A stretch of DNA of 64,000 nt from Phanerochaete sordida (GCA_019973155.2 BPQB01000008.1:372001-436000), one strand, 5' to 3'. Counted from the stretch's first letter, positions 44,884-58,253 are shown. Notes: generated from the sequence alone by a model not told the origin. Made by a program: numbers and translations.

Positions 44884-44890
44884 AAAAAAA
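44884..44890 (-). terminator. Pol III terminator of tRNA-Phe
   Basis: Seven T (as A on the plus strand) just downstream of the tRNA 3' end. Confidence 0.75.
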
Positions 44891-44894
44891 CGGA

Positions 44895-44978
44895 TGCCAG
44901 GAGCGTGGATTGAACACGCGACCTCCAGAAGTCAGAATGGTCTTCAGTCTGTTGCTCTCCCAGCTGAGCTATCCCGGC
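44895..44978 (-). tRNA. tRNA-Phe (GAA), intron-containing
   Basis: Minus-strand cloverleaf. Acceptor GCCGGGA pairs with TCCTGGC. D arm GCTC-AGCTGGGA-GAGC. The anticodon loop CTGAAGA has anticodon GAA at positions 34-36. About 11 nt (from ccattctga) are inserted after A37, where eukaryotic tRNA introns sit. The T arm GCGTG-TTCAATC-CACGC is perfect. CCA is not encoded. Close in sequence to other fungal tRNA-Phe. Confidence 0.93.
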
Positions 44979-45010
44979 GTTGAAGACGTATCACCGTGAC
45001 ACGATATAGC

Positions 45011-45245
45011 TACAGTGACGACGGAAAATAACGCACAGCACTAAGCGCCTGCGCATTCCGACCGCCCCTTCGTTCGGACTGACCAGCATGTGTATCTCTC
45101 TGAAAATTACGCATTATAATGAGAAGACTATGCACATCATAAATCCCAGCTCTCGTGGGTATAGAGTGAGTACACCGCGCTCGAGCGTAGGGGTGCGGAA
45201 ATGCACAGGCGCCTTTTTGGTGCATTATTTTCCGTCGTCACTGTA
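45011..45245. mobile_element. MITE-like element with long terminal inverted repeats
   Basis: 235 bp bounded by inverted ends. The first 20 bases TACAGTGACGACGGAAAATA are repeated as exact reverse complement at the right end. Similarity continues for about 50 bp on each side with substitutions and small gaps (the shared GCGCCTG and GCATT cores are visible). If the outermost TA is a target duplication, the TIR starts CAGTG, as in some Tc1/mariner-like elements. No transposase frame, so non-autonomous. Lies between tRNA-Phe and the GH31 gene. Only this copy seen in the window. Confidence 0.7.
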
Positions 45246-45879
45246 TCTCCACATCGCTTTCGTCTTGAGCTTGAACTTGAACTTTCTGTCTATCCTTCCT
45301 GCAGAGCTTCTGTATTTCTCACCCCTACGCGCGAGCATGTTACCTGCACGCTGCGACGACAGCTGAACATGCAAGAAGAAGAATATCCAAAGACTGCCAA
45401 GCAGACCTTTCCATGTGTCGCTGACAGGCCAGCGTCCGATGCAGGGCCGGCGATGATTCTCTCGCTTCTGACCATCATCATGTCCCGCGACACACAGCGG
45501 AGAGACTTCACCGCGCGCGGCGCTGAATGTGCTCGCGAACTGCTCGCGAACGGTTTGACATCATCGAATCGCGCTCAGCTGACCTCAGGAGATCGCACAT
45601 TTTGACTCAGAGGCCCGCGTGGGGGCCCGTGCCATCCGCTCGAATGTTGACTCTTGCCTGGGCGCGGCCATGTCCTGCCATGGCTCGATGACCTTTCGAG
45701 ACGGGCCCGGTGATTACCATCAAGGGACAACGGTACGCTTCGTCGCCTCCGTCACATCATGAGACCTGCTCGCCTTGTGCTCGCGAAGACTCGTATGGAG
45801 CGCTCGTGGATCGTATATTGACCGCGTCGTTCGCGATGTTGGAGTCCGAGGCTCTTTGCGTTCCCCCACCCAGGTCGCT
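45246..45879. other. intergenic, promoter side of the GH31 gene
   Basis: About 630 bp with no supported gene; short frames only. Confidence 0.45.
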
Positions 45880-48800
45880 ATGAGGCTCGTCGGACGCCGT
45901 CTAGCCGTGCAGGCCGTCCTCGTCGCGAGCGTTGTCTCTGGGACGCACACCGACCCCGCCGTCCTCGACGCGTGCCCCGGATACAAGGCCACGAACGTGC
46001 ATTCGCTTGGCTCGACCTTGACCGCGAACCTCGTATTGGCTGGAAAGGCGTGCAATGTCTTTGGCACAGACATCGAGAAGCTCAAGCTCGAGGTCACCTA
46101 CGAGACTAGTGAGCACTACCAGAATCACCGGACGCCGAATAGCAACTCAACGTTTCCCAGACACTCGAATCCATGTCAAGATAACTGACCCCTCTTCTGA
46201 TCGCTATGAGGTCCCGGAGTCGGTAGTTCCACGCCCGAAAGCGGACCCGTTCGTCTCCCCATCCAAGGCAGAGATCCGCTTCAACTACACGACGTCCCCG
46301 TTCGCGTTCTCGGTCTACCGCGCCGCGACACACGAGGTGCTCTTCTCGACCGCGTCGCACCCGCTCATCTTCGAGCCGCAGTATCTGCGCGTGAAGACCG
46401 CGCTGCCCGCCGGTGCGAACATCTACGGCCTCGGCGAGCACACGGACAGCTTCCGGCTCCCGACCTTCAACACGACGCGCACGTTCTGGTCGCGCGACGC
46501 GTACGGTGTGCCCACCGGCAGCAATCTCTACGGGAATCACCCCATCTACTTCGAGCACCGCACCACGGGCACGCATGGTGTCTTCTTGCTCAACTCAAAT
46601 GGCATCGACGTGAAGATCAACGACACCGCTGGCACGAGCCTCGAGTACAACGTGATTGGCGGTGTTCTGGATTTCTACTTCCTTGCTGGTAGCACGGCAG
46701 ATCCTACCGAGGTCGCGCGGCAATATGCTGAGATCGTGGGTGCGCCTGCTGAGGTCCCGTACTGGTCATTCGGTCTGCATCAGTGTCGATTTGGCTACCA
46801 AAGTACGTCTTTCTCGTATTAGACGTGGATAAAGGTCGCTCATAAGGCATGCACAGATTATCTGGACGTCGCTAATGTCATCGCGAACTACTCTGCCGCG
46901 GCAATTCCGCTCGAGACCATGTGGACTGACATTGGTATGGGCATCCCATGTACACCTACTAGACTCTTGATATTGAACCTTCCCCCAGACTACATGTACA
47001 AGCGTCGCATCTTCACTGTCGACCCCGATTATTTCCCAATGGCGCGGATGCGGGAGATTGTCGACTTCCTTCACAGCCACGACCAACATTTCGGTTAGCC
47101 CGACTCTACGTTCGCGTCACGGCGCACACCCGCTGACCCGTGTACAGTGTTGATGACCGACCCGGCTATTGCCTACCTCCCGGACGAAGGATACGGGACT
47201 TTCGATCGCGGTACGGAAGCCGACGTGTGGCTTAAAGCGGCCAACGGCAGCTCGCCGTTCCTCGGAGCGGTCTGGCCTGGTGTCACTGTCTTCCCAGGTC
47301 AGTGTTCTGCTCAAGCTGATTGACGTTTGCTGACCTGAATTAGATTGGTTCAACGACAAGACTCAGGAGTAGGCCTTTTTCTGTGCAGATACGAGCTAAC
47401 CGAGTCTAACGCGTCTAATAGTTACTGGACAAATGAGTTCAAGCTCTTCTATAGCCCCCAGAGCGGCCTCGACATAGACGGCGCGTGGATCGACATGAAC
47501 GAGCCCTCCAGCGTAAGATATCGTGCCCTCCGACACGTTCTATAAACTAAGTGGAACGATAGTTCTGCAACTATCCATGCACAGATCCCTTCGACCAGGC
47601 CCGCGAGCAAGACCTGCCGCCCAACCGGACGACCTTGCCCCCTAGCCCGAACGCGCCCATGCCGTGGGGCAGCCAGAAGCGCAAGCGCGTTGACCACAGT
47701 GGAGACAACCTGCAGAACCCGCCGTACGCTATCCAGAACGATGCTGGTTCTGGCGCGCTGTCTGACCGCACCGCATATGTGAGTGGTTTGACAATCATGC
47801 GAGGCGCGCAGGCTCATGCGAGGATAGGTGGATGCGAAACACGCGAACGGCCTGATCGAGTACGACACGCGTAAGCGACCTCTCACCCCACTCCTGCCTC
47901 TTGTCCTGACTTCCACCCGCAGACAACCTCTACGGCACGATGATGTCGACTGCGACGCACAACGCGATGCTCGCGCGGCGTCCGGGGCAGCGCACGCTCG
48001 TGATCACGCGCTCGACGTTCGCCGGCGCAGGCACGCGCGTCGGCAAGTGGCTCGGCGACAACTTCAGCGACTGGGACCACTACCGCAACTCCATCGCGGG
48101 CATCCTCGGCATGGCGAGCATCTTCCACGTGCCCATGGTCGGCGCGGACATCTGTGGCTACGGTGCGTGCGCTGCCATGCTAGCGGCGGGATGAAGCTGA
48201 TGGGACTGCAGCGGATAATACGACGGAGACCCTGTGCGCGCGCTGGGCTATGCTTGGGGCGTTTTATCCCTTCATGAGGAATGTGAGCACAACTAGAACA
48301 TTCAATCTGTCACGGGAGGAAGTTGACCACTTCGCAGCACAATGCAGATACGTCTATCAGCCAGGAGTTTTACCGCTGGCCAAGCGTTGCGCAGGCTGCC
48401 CGTAATGTCCTGGATATCAGGCAAGTCTGCAGCACATATCCTTGACCATATGTCTTGCTGACCTTCGACTGCAGGTATCGCCTGATGGACTATCTCTACA
48501 CCGCATTCCACAAAGCGCACGAGGACGGCACGCCCGTGCTCAACCCGCTGTGGTACAAGTACCCGCAGGACCCGGCGACATTCCCGATCGACCTCCAGTT
48601 CTTCTTCGGCGACGCGATCCTCGTCTCGCCCGTCACGGAGGAGAACGCGACGTCCGTGACGGCGTACTTCCCGCGCGACACCTTCTACGACTTCACGACG
48701 CTCGCGCCCTTCCACGGCGCCGGCGCGAACGCCACGCTGCAGGGCATCAACCTCACGAGCATCCCCGTGCACATCCGCGGCGGCGCGGTGCTCCCGCTGC

Positions 48801-49174
48801 GCGTGTCCAGCGCGATGACGACCGCGGCGCTGCGCAAGACCGACTTCGAGCTCGTCGTCGCGCCCGACGCGAAGGGCGCCGCCTCCGGCTCGCTGTACGC
48901 GGACGACGGTGTCTCGATCGCCCCCAAGTCGTCGACGACCGTGGACTTTAGCTACAAGAACGGCGCGCTCGCCGTCAGCGGGCACTTCGGGTATGCGCTC
49001 GGGGTCAAGGTCGCCCGCGTGCGCTTCCTCGGCGTCGCGTCTGCACCGAAGACGGTCAAGGTGAATGGACAGCCGGTACACAGTGCCGCGTTCACGTTCG
49101 ACAAGATTCATCAGGTACTCGATGTAACTTTGGACACACCCTTCACCAAGGGCTTCACTGTTTCGCATTCTTAG
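45880..49174 (+). CDS. GH31 alpha-glucosidase, secreted
   Basis: Glycoside hydrolase family 31 enzyme releasing glucose from alpha-1,4/1,6 glucans. ATG 45880 opens a signal peptide ([20 protein letters not shown]). The N-terminal sandwich runs through [37 protein letters not shown] and [20 protein letters not shown]. The barrel has [15 protein letters not shown] and [14 protein letters not shown]. The catalytic nucleophile motif is [12 protein letters not shown] and the acid/base region is [12 protein letters not shown]. The insertion with [20 protein letters not shown] is typical of fungal members. [20 protein letters not shown] and [17 protein letters not shown] are conserved. The C-terminal sandwich ends [14 protein letters not shown] at 49174. 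About ten exons. Complete, length normal. Confidence 0.95.
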
Positions 49175-49333
49175 GTCGGCACATATACCGCTTCTCTTCA
49201 TACCCTGTAGCCTGCATATGCAATAGTAATCGCATCTTGAGCAATCAGCACATCGATATCGTGTAGAGGAGGGAGGTGGTATTCCAACGTCGAAACACAT
49301 CAGCAAGTGCAGGCAGCTTGTGCGTCCACCGGA

Positions 49334-50733
<1,400 letters not shown>

Positions 50734-50847
50734 CTTCCGGCGCCTCTGCTCAGACGCGGCGAAGATGCGGGCGCCTGTCTGATCGCGCGAGCCTCCTGCG
50801 CTCGTGCGACCCGAACGGCTTTCAACCCGTCCCCGACGCCGAGGACG
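50734..50847. promoter_or_regulatory. compact bidirectional promoter, TrpRS / NAA35
   Basis: Only 114 bp separate the two divergent ATGs, the tightest head-to-head pair of the window. Confidence 0.5.
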
Positions 50848-53591
50848 ATGCTGGACGACATGGACGTTGACACGAGTATGGGGCTACCAGGAGGGGATAT
50901 GTTTGAGGACGTCACAGAGCTGTTCCAGACGGCCGCGAAAGGTGCGTGCGCGTACATCTACGCGTCGAGCTCTTAATTGACTTTGTCCGCAAAGAGATGA
51001 ACATCGAGGAGGTTATCCTAACTCCAGGATTTACGCTAATGGACTCTATGAGTGCATTTGAGGTGCGTAACTTTCGTCTGTGAACGTGGATTTACGCGAA
51101 ATATTGGGTTAGATCGGGGAGCCACGGATGGATAGCGGGATGCTACAAGAACAAGATAATGCCCGGCCCCCGTTCGAATCTCTCAGCCCCTTGCTCCCTG
51201 AAGAACTATGTTGGATAATAGACAGGTCTTTTGCGGGCGAGGTGAGTCCCACATCCCCTAGGTTATCGATTCCGCTCATCACCGGTGACTAGATGGGATG
51301 GTACGCAGGCAATATGCTTTCACAAACCGTATACACACTACTCTACGTCCATACGCTCCAAGACATAAACCCCGACGTGCTTCCCCCGCAATACTTCCAC
51401 AGTGAAGACTCTACCCGCCCAATGCAACTCCTCACGAGCGTGCTCCGTCCAGCGGTCTTCGCGATGCTCAAGAACTGCGACATCGTCTGGCGGGAGCTAT
51501 CCAAGAAGAGGGTGCACGATGTCAGTCCTCCGCTGCTCTCTCCCGCTGCCTGGTGTAGACCCTGAGATGTCGCCACTGCAGATGGAAGACTGGCAGAGCG
51601 AGAAATGCGAGGTCTCTCTCCTCGAGGGCGTCCCCGTCGACTTCATCGTCCACAAACTCGACGAGGCGTACATCTGGCTCCGAGACTCTGACCTGCCTCA
51701 GCGGTGGATTGATGGTCTAGCAGATAGGCTTGCTCTGCGCAAGGTGAGCACTACGCCACTCTAAGCATCCGTATTCTGACTCAATCGTCCGCAGACGTTG
51801 CTGCAGCTATTTCACGCCGGCCACACAGGAAACCTAGAGGATTTGAAACCCCTCGTCGCTGTCGCTCGCAGTACCCTGCAGAGAGTTCGTACCCAGCCAA
51901 CAGAAACACCGCCCCCGGACTCGCCGGCGATAGCCGCATTCGATCCACACATTAGTCGACGCCTGCACACCATCATGCCCACGCGTGAGCTAGAACTACC
52001 GTCGCAAGACACAGTCTGGGACGACCTTGAACGGATGCTCGACGGCTGGGAAAATGTTGATCATCTGCGAGAAAATCACACGCTGCTAGCATGGCAGGTG
52101 AGGCTGTCTCGGATGTCGAATTATTCGTGCTGATGATCTTGAAAGGTCAATGGCTCACTTCGCGTCTGGCTACCAAGCAAACCCTTGCTGATGCCCTACC
52201 ACCGTTCACTAACACAAGTGGGTATTTTCTGCGCAAGTGTCGTGTTTCCATTGCTGACATGTCTTCCAGCACGTATTTATCGATAACCATATTGTCCTGG
52301 GCGACTACGGCGAGGACTGGCTCGTCGAACAGTTCTTCTGGGAGACCATCGGCGTGTCCTACGAGTCGATATGCGAAATCCTCATCAACTCCTGGGCGGG
52401 TCCCGGTGCGCTCGCACTGCAGGAGATGGAGTCGCACATCATCGAGGTAGTCCCGCCGCCCGCCCCGCTCCGAGCCCCAGTTGACTTAGCCGCAGACCGT
52501 GTCTGCGTACATCAGGTCCTTCTGGTTCAACCCTCCCCGCAGACGTCGCCACCTCATGAAAGCGGTCAACGATTGGCAGCTCCTGCAGGATGCCTTCGGC
52601 AATCTGCTTCAGCACATCGCAGCGGCTGTGAGTGTGTCCACTGCTGTTCTCTGTAGATCGAGCTGAAGTCTTGGCTAGGGTGGACCCATAAATCCAGTGC
52701 TGCACACGCTACCTCATGTGGCAGCCCTATGGAAATTCACCACAGCGCGGGAGGTCATCATCGCTGGCTTCCAGCAGGAGCTCTATGCCGCGTATGAGCG
52801 CCCGCTAGCCTACTGGTACATTGTCCACATACTTGAAAGCCAACTCGAGACTCTAGACCACGTGAAGCACATCATTCCTACAGGTATGGCGAACCGTATC
52901 TGTCCCTGTTGCGCGACGACTTATGCGGAAAGCCCAGGCTCGTTTGCCCGGCATGAGCTGGACTACCAAGTACAGTTTCTGAGCGTCCTACAGCTGATCT
53001 GCTCATCGCTGTTCGTCGTGAGTGTTCATTCTTATTTTAACTTGGTCTCACGACGTCATGCTCACGCAAATGAATACAGATGACCTCGAAGGAAAAGCAG
53101 CCTGACGCGGAGCGAGTAAGCCTCAACTTCAAGCGTCGCTACAAATGGCTCTGCTCTCCGCGGGAAGACAATCCCGAGGCGCTGTTGTTCGAGCTTCCGC
53201 TCTTGGAGGACTTCCATCGTGATGTACAAGACGTCAAGGAGGTGCGTCTTGGATTCGCGTTGGTCATTTTGTGATTCGCTCACAGTGGACTATCTCGCAG
53301 GCAGGGATATCGGCTGAAGGGAACCTACGGATAGCGGAAGACGCACTCGTCCATCTACCCTCGTTCGTGCCTAGAGCGCACACCGCCGACAACGAGTACG
53401 ACGGCAGGATAGAGGTGTGTGACTTCTCTAGCTCTCTTCATCTTGTCTGACCCGTCGTCCAGCTCATCGAGTGTCTTGCCCGCATAAACAAAGAGTTGCT
53501 CGACTTTGTGGCTGGAGATCGGACAGAGAACGCCAAGCTGCATTGGGACCCTAGATCACATCCATGGTTTCCTATTGTTGTTACGTCGTGA
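50848..53591 (+). CDS. NAA35: NAA35/Mak10, auxiliary subunit of N-terminal acetyltransferase NatC
   Basis: Scaffold that anchors NatC to ribosomes and acetylates Met-Leu/Ile/Phe/Trp N-termini. ATG 50848 begins MLDDMDVDTSMGLPGGDMFE, spliced to DFVRKEMNIEEVILTPGFTL. The family hallmark EIGEPRMDSGM (MDPKMDSG-type) is present. It is followed by LCWIIDRSFAGEMGWYAGNM, LSQTVYTLLYVHTLQDINPD and RPAVFAMLKNCDIVWRELSK. Later exons include VPVDFIVHKLDEAYIWLRDS, FWETIGVSYESICEILINSW and REVIIAGFQQELYAAYERPL. The end reads LLDFVAGDRTENAKLHWDPR then SHPWFPIVVTS, with TGA 53589-53591. The 53506-53736 frame is not used. About 13 exons, a typical fungal length. Product identity firm; exact exon ends not all verified. 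Confidence 0.9.
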
Positions 53592-54142
53592 AATAAACGT
53601 CCTCAGCTATGTCTCCAGTTCGATGCTGACGGTGGTCAGTGGGTTGAACAGACTGGCAGCCAGTCCTGCTTGCCAAGCTACTGGGCGGAGTGAGTTGGAA
53701 GAAGAGCTCTATCTGCCCCCACGCGTGAATGCGTAGTGCGACAGTCAACGGCAGCATATGCAGTACTGACCACGAACCTTTTCAAGCGAGAACAATCCTC
53801 ACGAAGCGAGATGATACATACGCAAGAGATAATTTAGATTAAACGTACGTGAGATAGAGCAGAACTATCAACAAAGCCAGCGTACTGAGGGATCCCCGAC
53901 ATCTCCGCGTCGCCCGTCCAGGGCCGCGGCGTACGGGGTGCGCGCCTCGAGCGCACATGGGACGTCCTGCCCAGAGGTAGGAACGCCGGTGAGAGAGCGA
54001 GAGATGAGGGAGAGAGCATGGGCCAGCATGAAGAGCGTGAAAACATAGAGACTGCGCGTGCTTGCGAAAGAATGGACTGTGGTCGTAGTAGGAATGTGTG
54101 TCGCAGGGTGGTATGAGGGCGTGAAAGCGTGGAGAAAGCGCT
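53592..54142. other. intergenic, no gene seen
   Basis: 551 bp between convergent NAA35 and PL14 copy 2. Presumed 3' flanks. Confidence 0.5.
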
Positions 54143-55360
54143 TTACAGCTTCTCGGTTATGGCAATCGTGAAGTCGCGGAAGTAGACGTGCTGATCCTTC
54201 GGCGAAGCATAGTTCTGGGTGGATCCTGGAAGTGGGCGCATCAGCGTCGCTCACAAGCAGACAGCTGCGAGAATACTCACCACCAAAGAACGTCTGCATC
54301 ATCATGCCGCGAATCCTGCCGGCATCGCTGTCGCGCAGGACGAGGCCGCCGACGTTGATGACGCTCTGGCCGTCGGCCCAGAGCTCGAGCTCGCCGTTCT
54401 GCTGGTTGACGTCGTTCAGGCGGACGCGCATGCTGACCGAGGTCGCCTTGCCCGCCGCGAACTTGAACGAGCCGCGGCCGACAGACGCGCCGTACACGTC
54501 GTTGCACGTCGAGAACGGCGGGACGTCGCAGACGGCGTCGTTCGCCGAGTACGCCTGCGGCAGGTACGTGTACATCTCGCCTGCGCCGTTCTGGCGCCAC
54601 ATGAGGCGCGCCGAGAAGCAGCGGTTGTCGCGCTTTCCGCCCGAGCAGCTGAGTGCGACCTCGTCTGAGTCACCGCCGTCTGTAGAAGGCGTGTGAGTGC
54701 CGATGGCGGACGATAAATAAAATGAGACATACAGATGCCGGGGAGCTTGCCACCGAGGTTGAATTCGAAGCCATCCTCGTAATAGATGGTGTATCCGAAG
54801 GTGACCTCTTTGGCGGTGGTGAGATCGACATCGTTAGGGCCAGGACCGTAGAACGAGAATCCGCCCAGGGGCCGGTTCTCAAAGTTCCAGGATCCCTGCG
54901 GGTACGTCGCCTTCATGGAGATCGGACCATCGGGCGCGGGCACGTAAGGGTGCTGGAGCGCAGAGATCGCATTGTGGGGACGGAAGGTCGAGTCTTCGAG
55001 CGGGAGCGCCGCCGGCGCCTCGGGTGCGGTGGACCAGGACTCGAGGATGTTGGCGATGGGCGCGAGCGCGGCGAGGTTGGTGTGGATGGAAAGGGCATTC
55101 GACGTCTGGACGGCTGCGGCAGAGGAGTGAGTGGACGAGGCCTGGTGCACACTCGAGGTGGAGGTCGCGTCCTCGGTGCTGGACGTGTGCGGGGCAGCGC
55201 TGCTCGCGGAGGTCGCGGAGGTCGCAGCGCGCGGATGGCATGTCCGTCGGGACAGGTCACGGATGCGGTGATGGCGGCGGTGAATGGACTCCGCAGACGG
55301 GTGAGCAGAAATCGAGGCCGCGAGGGCGAGGAGGGCAACGAGCGACTTGTAGACAAACAT
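54143..55360 (-). CDS. PL14-type secreted protein (copy 2)
   Basis: Secreted member of the fungal polysaccharide-lyase-14 family. ATG 55360: signal peptide MFVYKSLVALLALAASISAH, then a basic stretch with RRHHRIRDLSRR and a Ser/Thr/Ala-rich spacer. The domain starts LEDSTFRPHNAISALQHPYV, WNFENRPLGGFSFYGPGPND, VDLTTAKEVTFGYTIYYEDG and FEFNLGGKLPGI. It continues after an intron (54680-54735) with RCFSARLMWRQNGAGEMYTY, VPPFSTCNDVYGASVGRGSF and GQSVINVGGLVLRD. A last small exon holds QTFFGG-STQNYASPKDQHVY and ends FTIAITEKL at 54143. Contiguous, without the insert of copy 1. Lies directly downstream of copy 3 on the same strand. Lyase activity not proven. Confidence 0.88.
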
Positions 55361-55932
55361 AGCGACCGGAGTTAATGAGCGGCGGTGGCGTGAAGGAGCG
55401 ACGGCAGCACGACGACGAGGCGAGGGTTGAGGGAGGAAGAAAGGACAGGAATCGACCAGTCGACTCGGTGTGCGACGGTAGGCGAGAGGGCAGCGATGTC
55501 CGAGGACAGTCTAGACAAAATCTTTCTTCTGCGGTTTTATTCTCCCCGCCCTGGCGCTTGGGCGCCGACGCGGCAATTGGCTGATCGTTTTGTTCCTCAT
55601 CACCCCTCGGGTCGCCAAGAAAACCTTGTCTCATGCGGTCCTTGCGGACCAGGCATCGCATTGTCAGCTTGCAGACTAGTCTACTTACAGACATGTATCA
55701 AAAACGGGTGCAGCATCCAGTGGTACAGCTAGAGAATACAAAGCAGGGAGTAGGAGGAATAAATGGAAGCAAACGGCGATGGTTGCCCGAACGCCACAAC
55801 GGTGTCGGAAGCATACAGAGACTCAGCGTGGAAAGCATCTACAGCAGTGGAAGACTGATCATACGAAAGATAAAGATGGGTTACGTTACTTTAAATCAGC
55901 AGTCGCCAGCCCGGACGTGTCAGGGCGATGCT
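55361..55932. other. intergenic between PL14 copies 2 and 3
   Basis: 572 bp; promoter of copy 2 and 3' flank of copy 3. Short frames only. Confidence 0.5.
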
Positions 55933-56987
55933 TCACAACGTCTCTGTGATGGCGACAGAGAAATCCGAGAACCAGACGTACTGGTCGGTCGGGCTCGCCC
56001 AAGTCGAATCTGAGCCTGAAAGATGGGAGTCAGCCGGTAGGCAGCAGCGACTTGGTCGCGAAGGTCTCACCGCCGAAGAACGTCTGCATCTGCAGGCCGC
56101 GGATGCGCCCGCTGGAGCTGTTCCTGATGACGAGGCCGCCGACGTTCACGACGCTCTTGCCGTTGAAGAAGAGCTCGAGCTCGCCGTTGCTCTGGCCCGC
56201 GTCGTTGAGACGCACGCGCTCCGCGATGGTCGTGCGTCCGCCGGTCGCCCAGTCGAACGAGCCGCGCCCGACAGACGCGCCGTACACGTCGTTGCATGTC
56301 GAGTACGGCGGGATATCGCACACCGCCTGGTTCTGGGTGAAGTCGGGCGGGAGGTACGTGTACAGCTCGCCAGCGCCGTCCGTGCGCCACATCATGCGCG
56401 CCGAGAAGCAGCCGTCATCCCGGCGCCCGCCCGAGCATGATACAGCCTCGTCGTCGCTGTTGCCGCCGTCTACGAGAACAGTGTCAGCTTGGAGGTTCCC
56501 TAGCGACGGTGGCAGACAGTGACGTACAGAGGCCGGGCACTTTTCCGCCCTTGACGAAGTCGAAACCTGCGGGAAAGTACGCGGTGTACCCGAGCGTGGC
56601 CTCCTTTGCAGTCGTCAGATCGACGCTCGTCGGTCCGGGAGCGTAGAACGAGAATCCGCCCTGCGGGCTGTTCTGGAAGTTGTACGAGCCAGCGGGAAAG
56701 TATGCCTGCATCGATAGTTCGCCATCGGGCGCATCGACGTATGGGTGCTGGAGTGCCGTAATCTGATTGTGGGGACGGAAGGTCGAGTCGGCGAGTGGAA
56801 GAGCGCCCGAGATCGCCGACGATGTCGTCCAGTAGCTCAGCTGTGGCGACACAGGGAAGAGAGGGCTCGAGATCGAGGCTTTTGTCGATTGTTCGGCAGC
56901 GGGTCGTGCGCAGACTGCGGCAGAGGCTACGAGTGCGAAGTGCGCTATCAGGAGAAGAGCTGCCATAGTGGACTGGAGGGTTGGCAT
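55933..56987 (-). CDS. PL14-type secreted protein (copy 3)
   Basis: Paralogue of copy 2 in direct tandem. ATG 56987 gives a signal peptide (MPTLQSTMAALLLIAHFALV, then ASA); ATG 56966 is an equally possible start. There is no long spacer. The conserved domain starts ALPLADSTFRPHNQITALQH, YNFQNSPQGGFSFYAPGPTS and VDLTTAKEATLGYTAYFPAG. After one intron it reads FSARMMWRTDGAGELYTYLP, IPPYSTCNDVYGASVGRGSF and GKSVVNVGGLVIRN, then SSSGRIRGLQMQTFFGG. The last exon ends WFSDFSVAITETL at 55933. Exon boundaries match copy 2 (an intron after KxPG, another after QTFFGG). The more compact of the two; likely a recent tandem duplicate pair. Confidence 0.88.
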
Positions 56988-58253
56988 ACCAGGTGGTGGA
57001 GCTGAACCTTTATACAACGAGCCTCACACCGAGCTTTCGCCTCTGAAAGAGAGTCCATGTGCGACGGAAGCCTTGAAAGACCAATAACGCGCGAACCATA
57101 AGGCACATTGGCTGCCGCGAGGCTGGAGAACTGACGGTAGAGGGCAGGGTTACGCGATGACAATGGCCTTGGTGGACATTGCAGCGTCCTATCACAGACT
57201 CGGAGAGTGAGCGTGCTTAAATTTGCCACATGCTTCGTAGCCACTTGGGGTACCCTCGGAGCGACCATAGTGCGCACGAGGCGCCACTCTCTGCGAAGTT
57301 CTATACAAGCAAAGATTTCGGGAAGAGGGAGGAGGGGGAGGTGACCAGGGTGCTTTCATCGCCTGACTCACGTTGTAATGGAGAAGTGCGTACTTTCATG
57401 CGGTCTCCAGCTGTTCGGCACGTAGAGAATCCTGCACAAAGTCATCAATAACCGATACACGAGCTCAGACATGAGGATGAAAGGCACATGCGAGAACGCC
57501 AGGAAGCATCAGAGCGGCCATCCCGGGGTTGTATCGAGACAAGCCAATAGATCTGCACGTCGAGGAGCGAGCAAGGGGCGCGCTTGGAAGACACCTTCTG
57601 GAGGTGGAATGCATGGAGTAGAACGTTCGGAACAGAGGTTGCCTTGGGCGCCACAGCCGCGACACGGCGCACGGCACGCATGCCGGAGCGGCGGAAGGCA
57701 AGACACGCCCCCCACGAGGCAAGAGTGGAGGACACCACGAGCAGATAGAACATGAGCTTTGGTTCTCTCCGCACGTTCTTCCGCTATTGCATATGAGTCG
57801 CTGCAGATAACCGTCCGTGCTAGACGAAGAAGGAAAGACCCCTCGAAGGCAAACAGTCAGCGTGCGGATTGGAATCAGAGATGGCATACGGGTAAGAGGC
57901 GACGGCCAGAGCAGCCGCGAAGTCGCGCGAGGCAGACAATTGGAGACTATAGCGAATGACGTGCCAGGACAGAGCGCATGTCCTACATTCAAGTGGTAAG
58001 TGTTCGCAGAAAGAACATGAATTGCACCTGATCAACGAGGCAGAGAACCGAACTTCCGCTCGAGGAGGGCGCAATAAAATGCAAACATTTCATGTGTACA
58101 TCCGCAGACTACTGCCAAGTGAATACGGGCTGTAGACGGTGTGGCGGTAGGAGAGATATTCACTGCCAAGGCTGCACGACTTTGGGGCATGGCTCTCCGG
58201 CAAAATCCGAAGGAAGGCAGGTCTCTATTTCATGTACGAGGAAATTTTCTTAA
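56988..58253. other. gene-free stretch (unassigned open frames)
   Basis: About 1.27 kb between PL14 copy 3 and tRNA-Gly. Minus-strand frames at 57445-57774 (begins near a hydrophobic stretch KLMFYLLVVSSTLASW) and 57465-57992 are open but match nothing I know. They overlap one another in different frames. A diverged membrane-protein remnant is possible. Confidence 0.4.

Noticed and set aside
44880..44983. Protein-like reading (MPGAWIEHATSRS...) over 44880-44980
   Set aside because: It is the translation of the tRNA-Phe gene on the opposite strand.
53506..53736. Extension of NAA35 to 53736
   Set aside because: That frame differs from the NAA35 frame, which stops at 53591 after HPWFPIVVTS.
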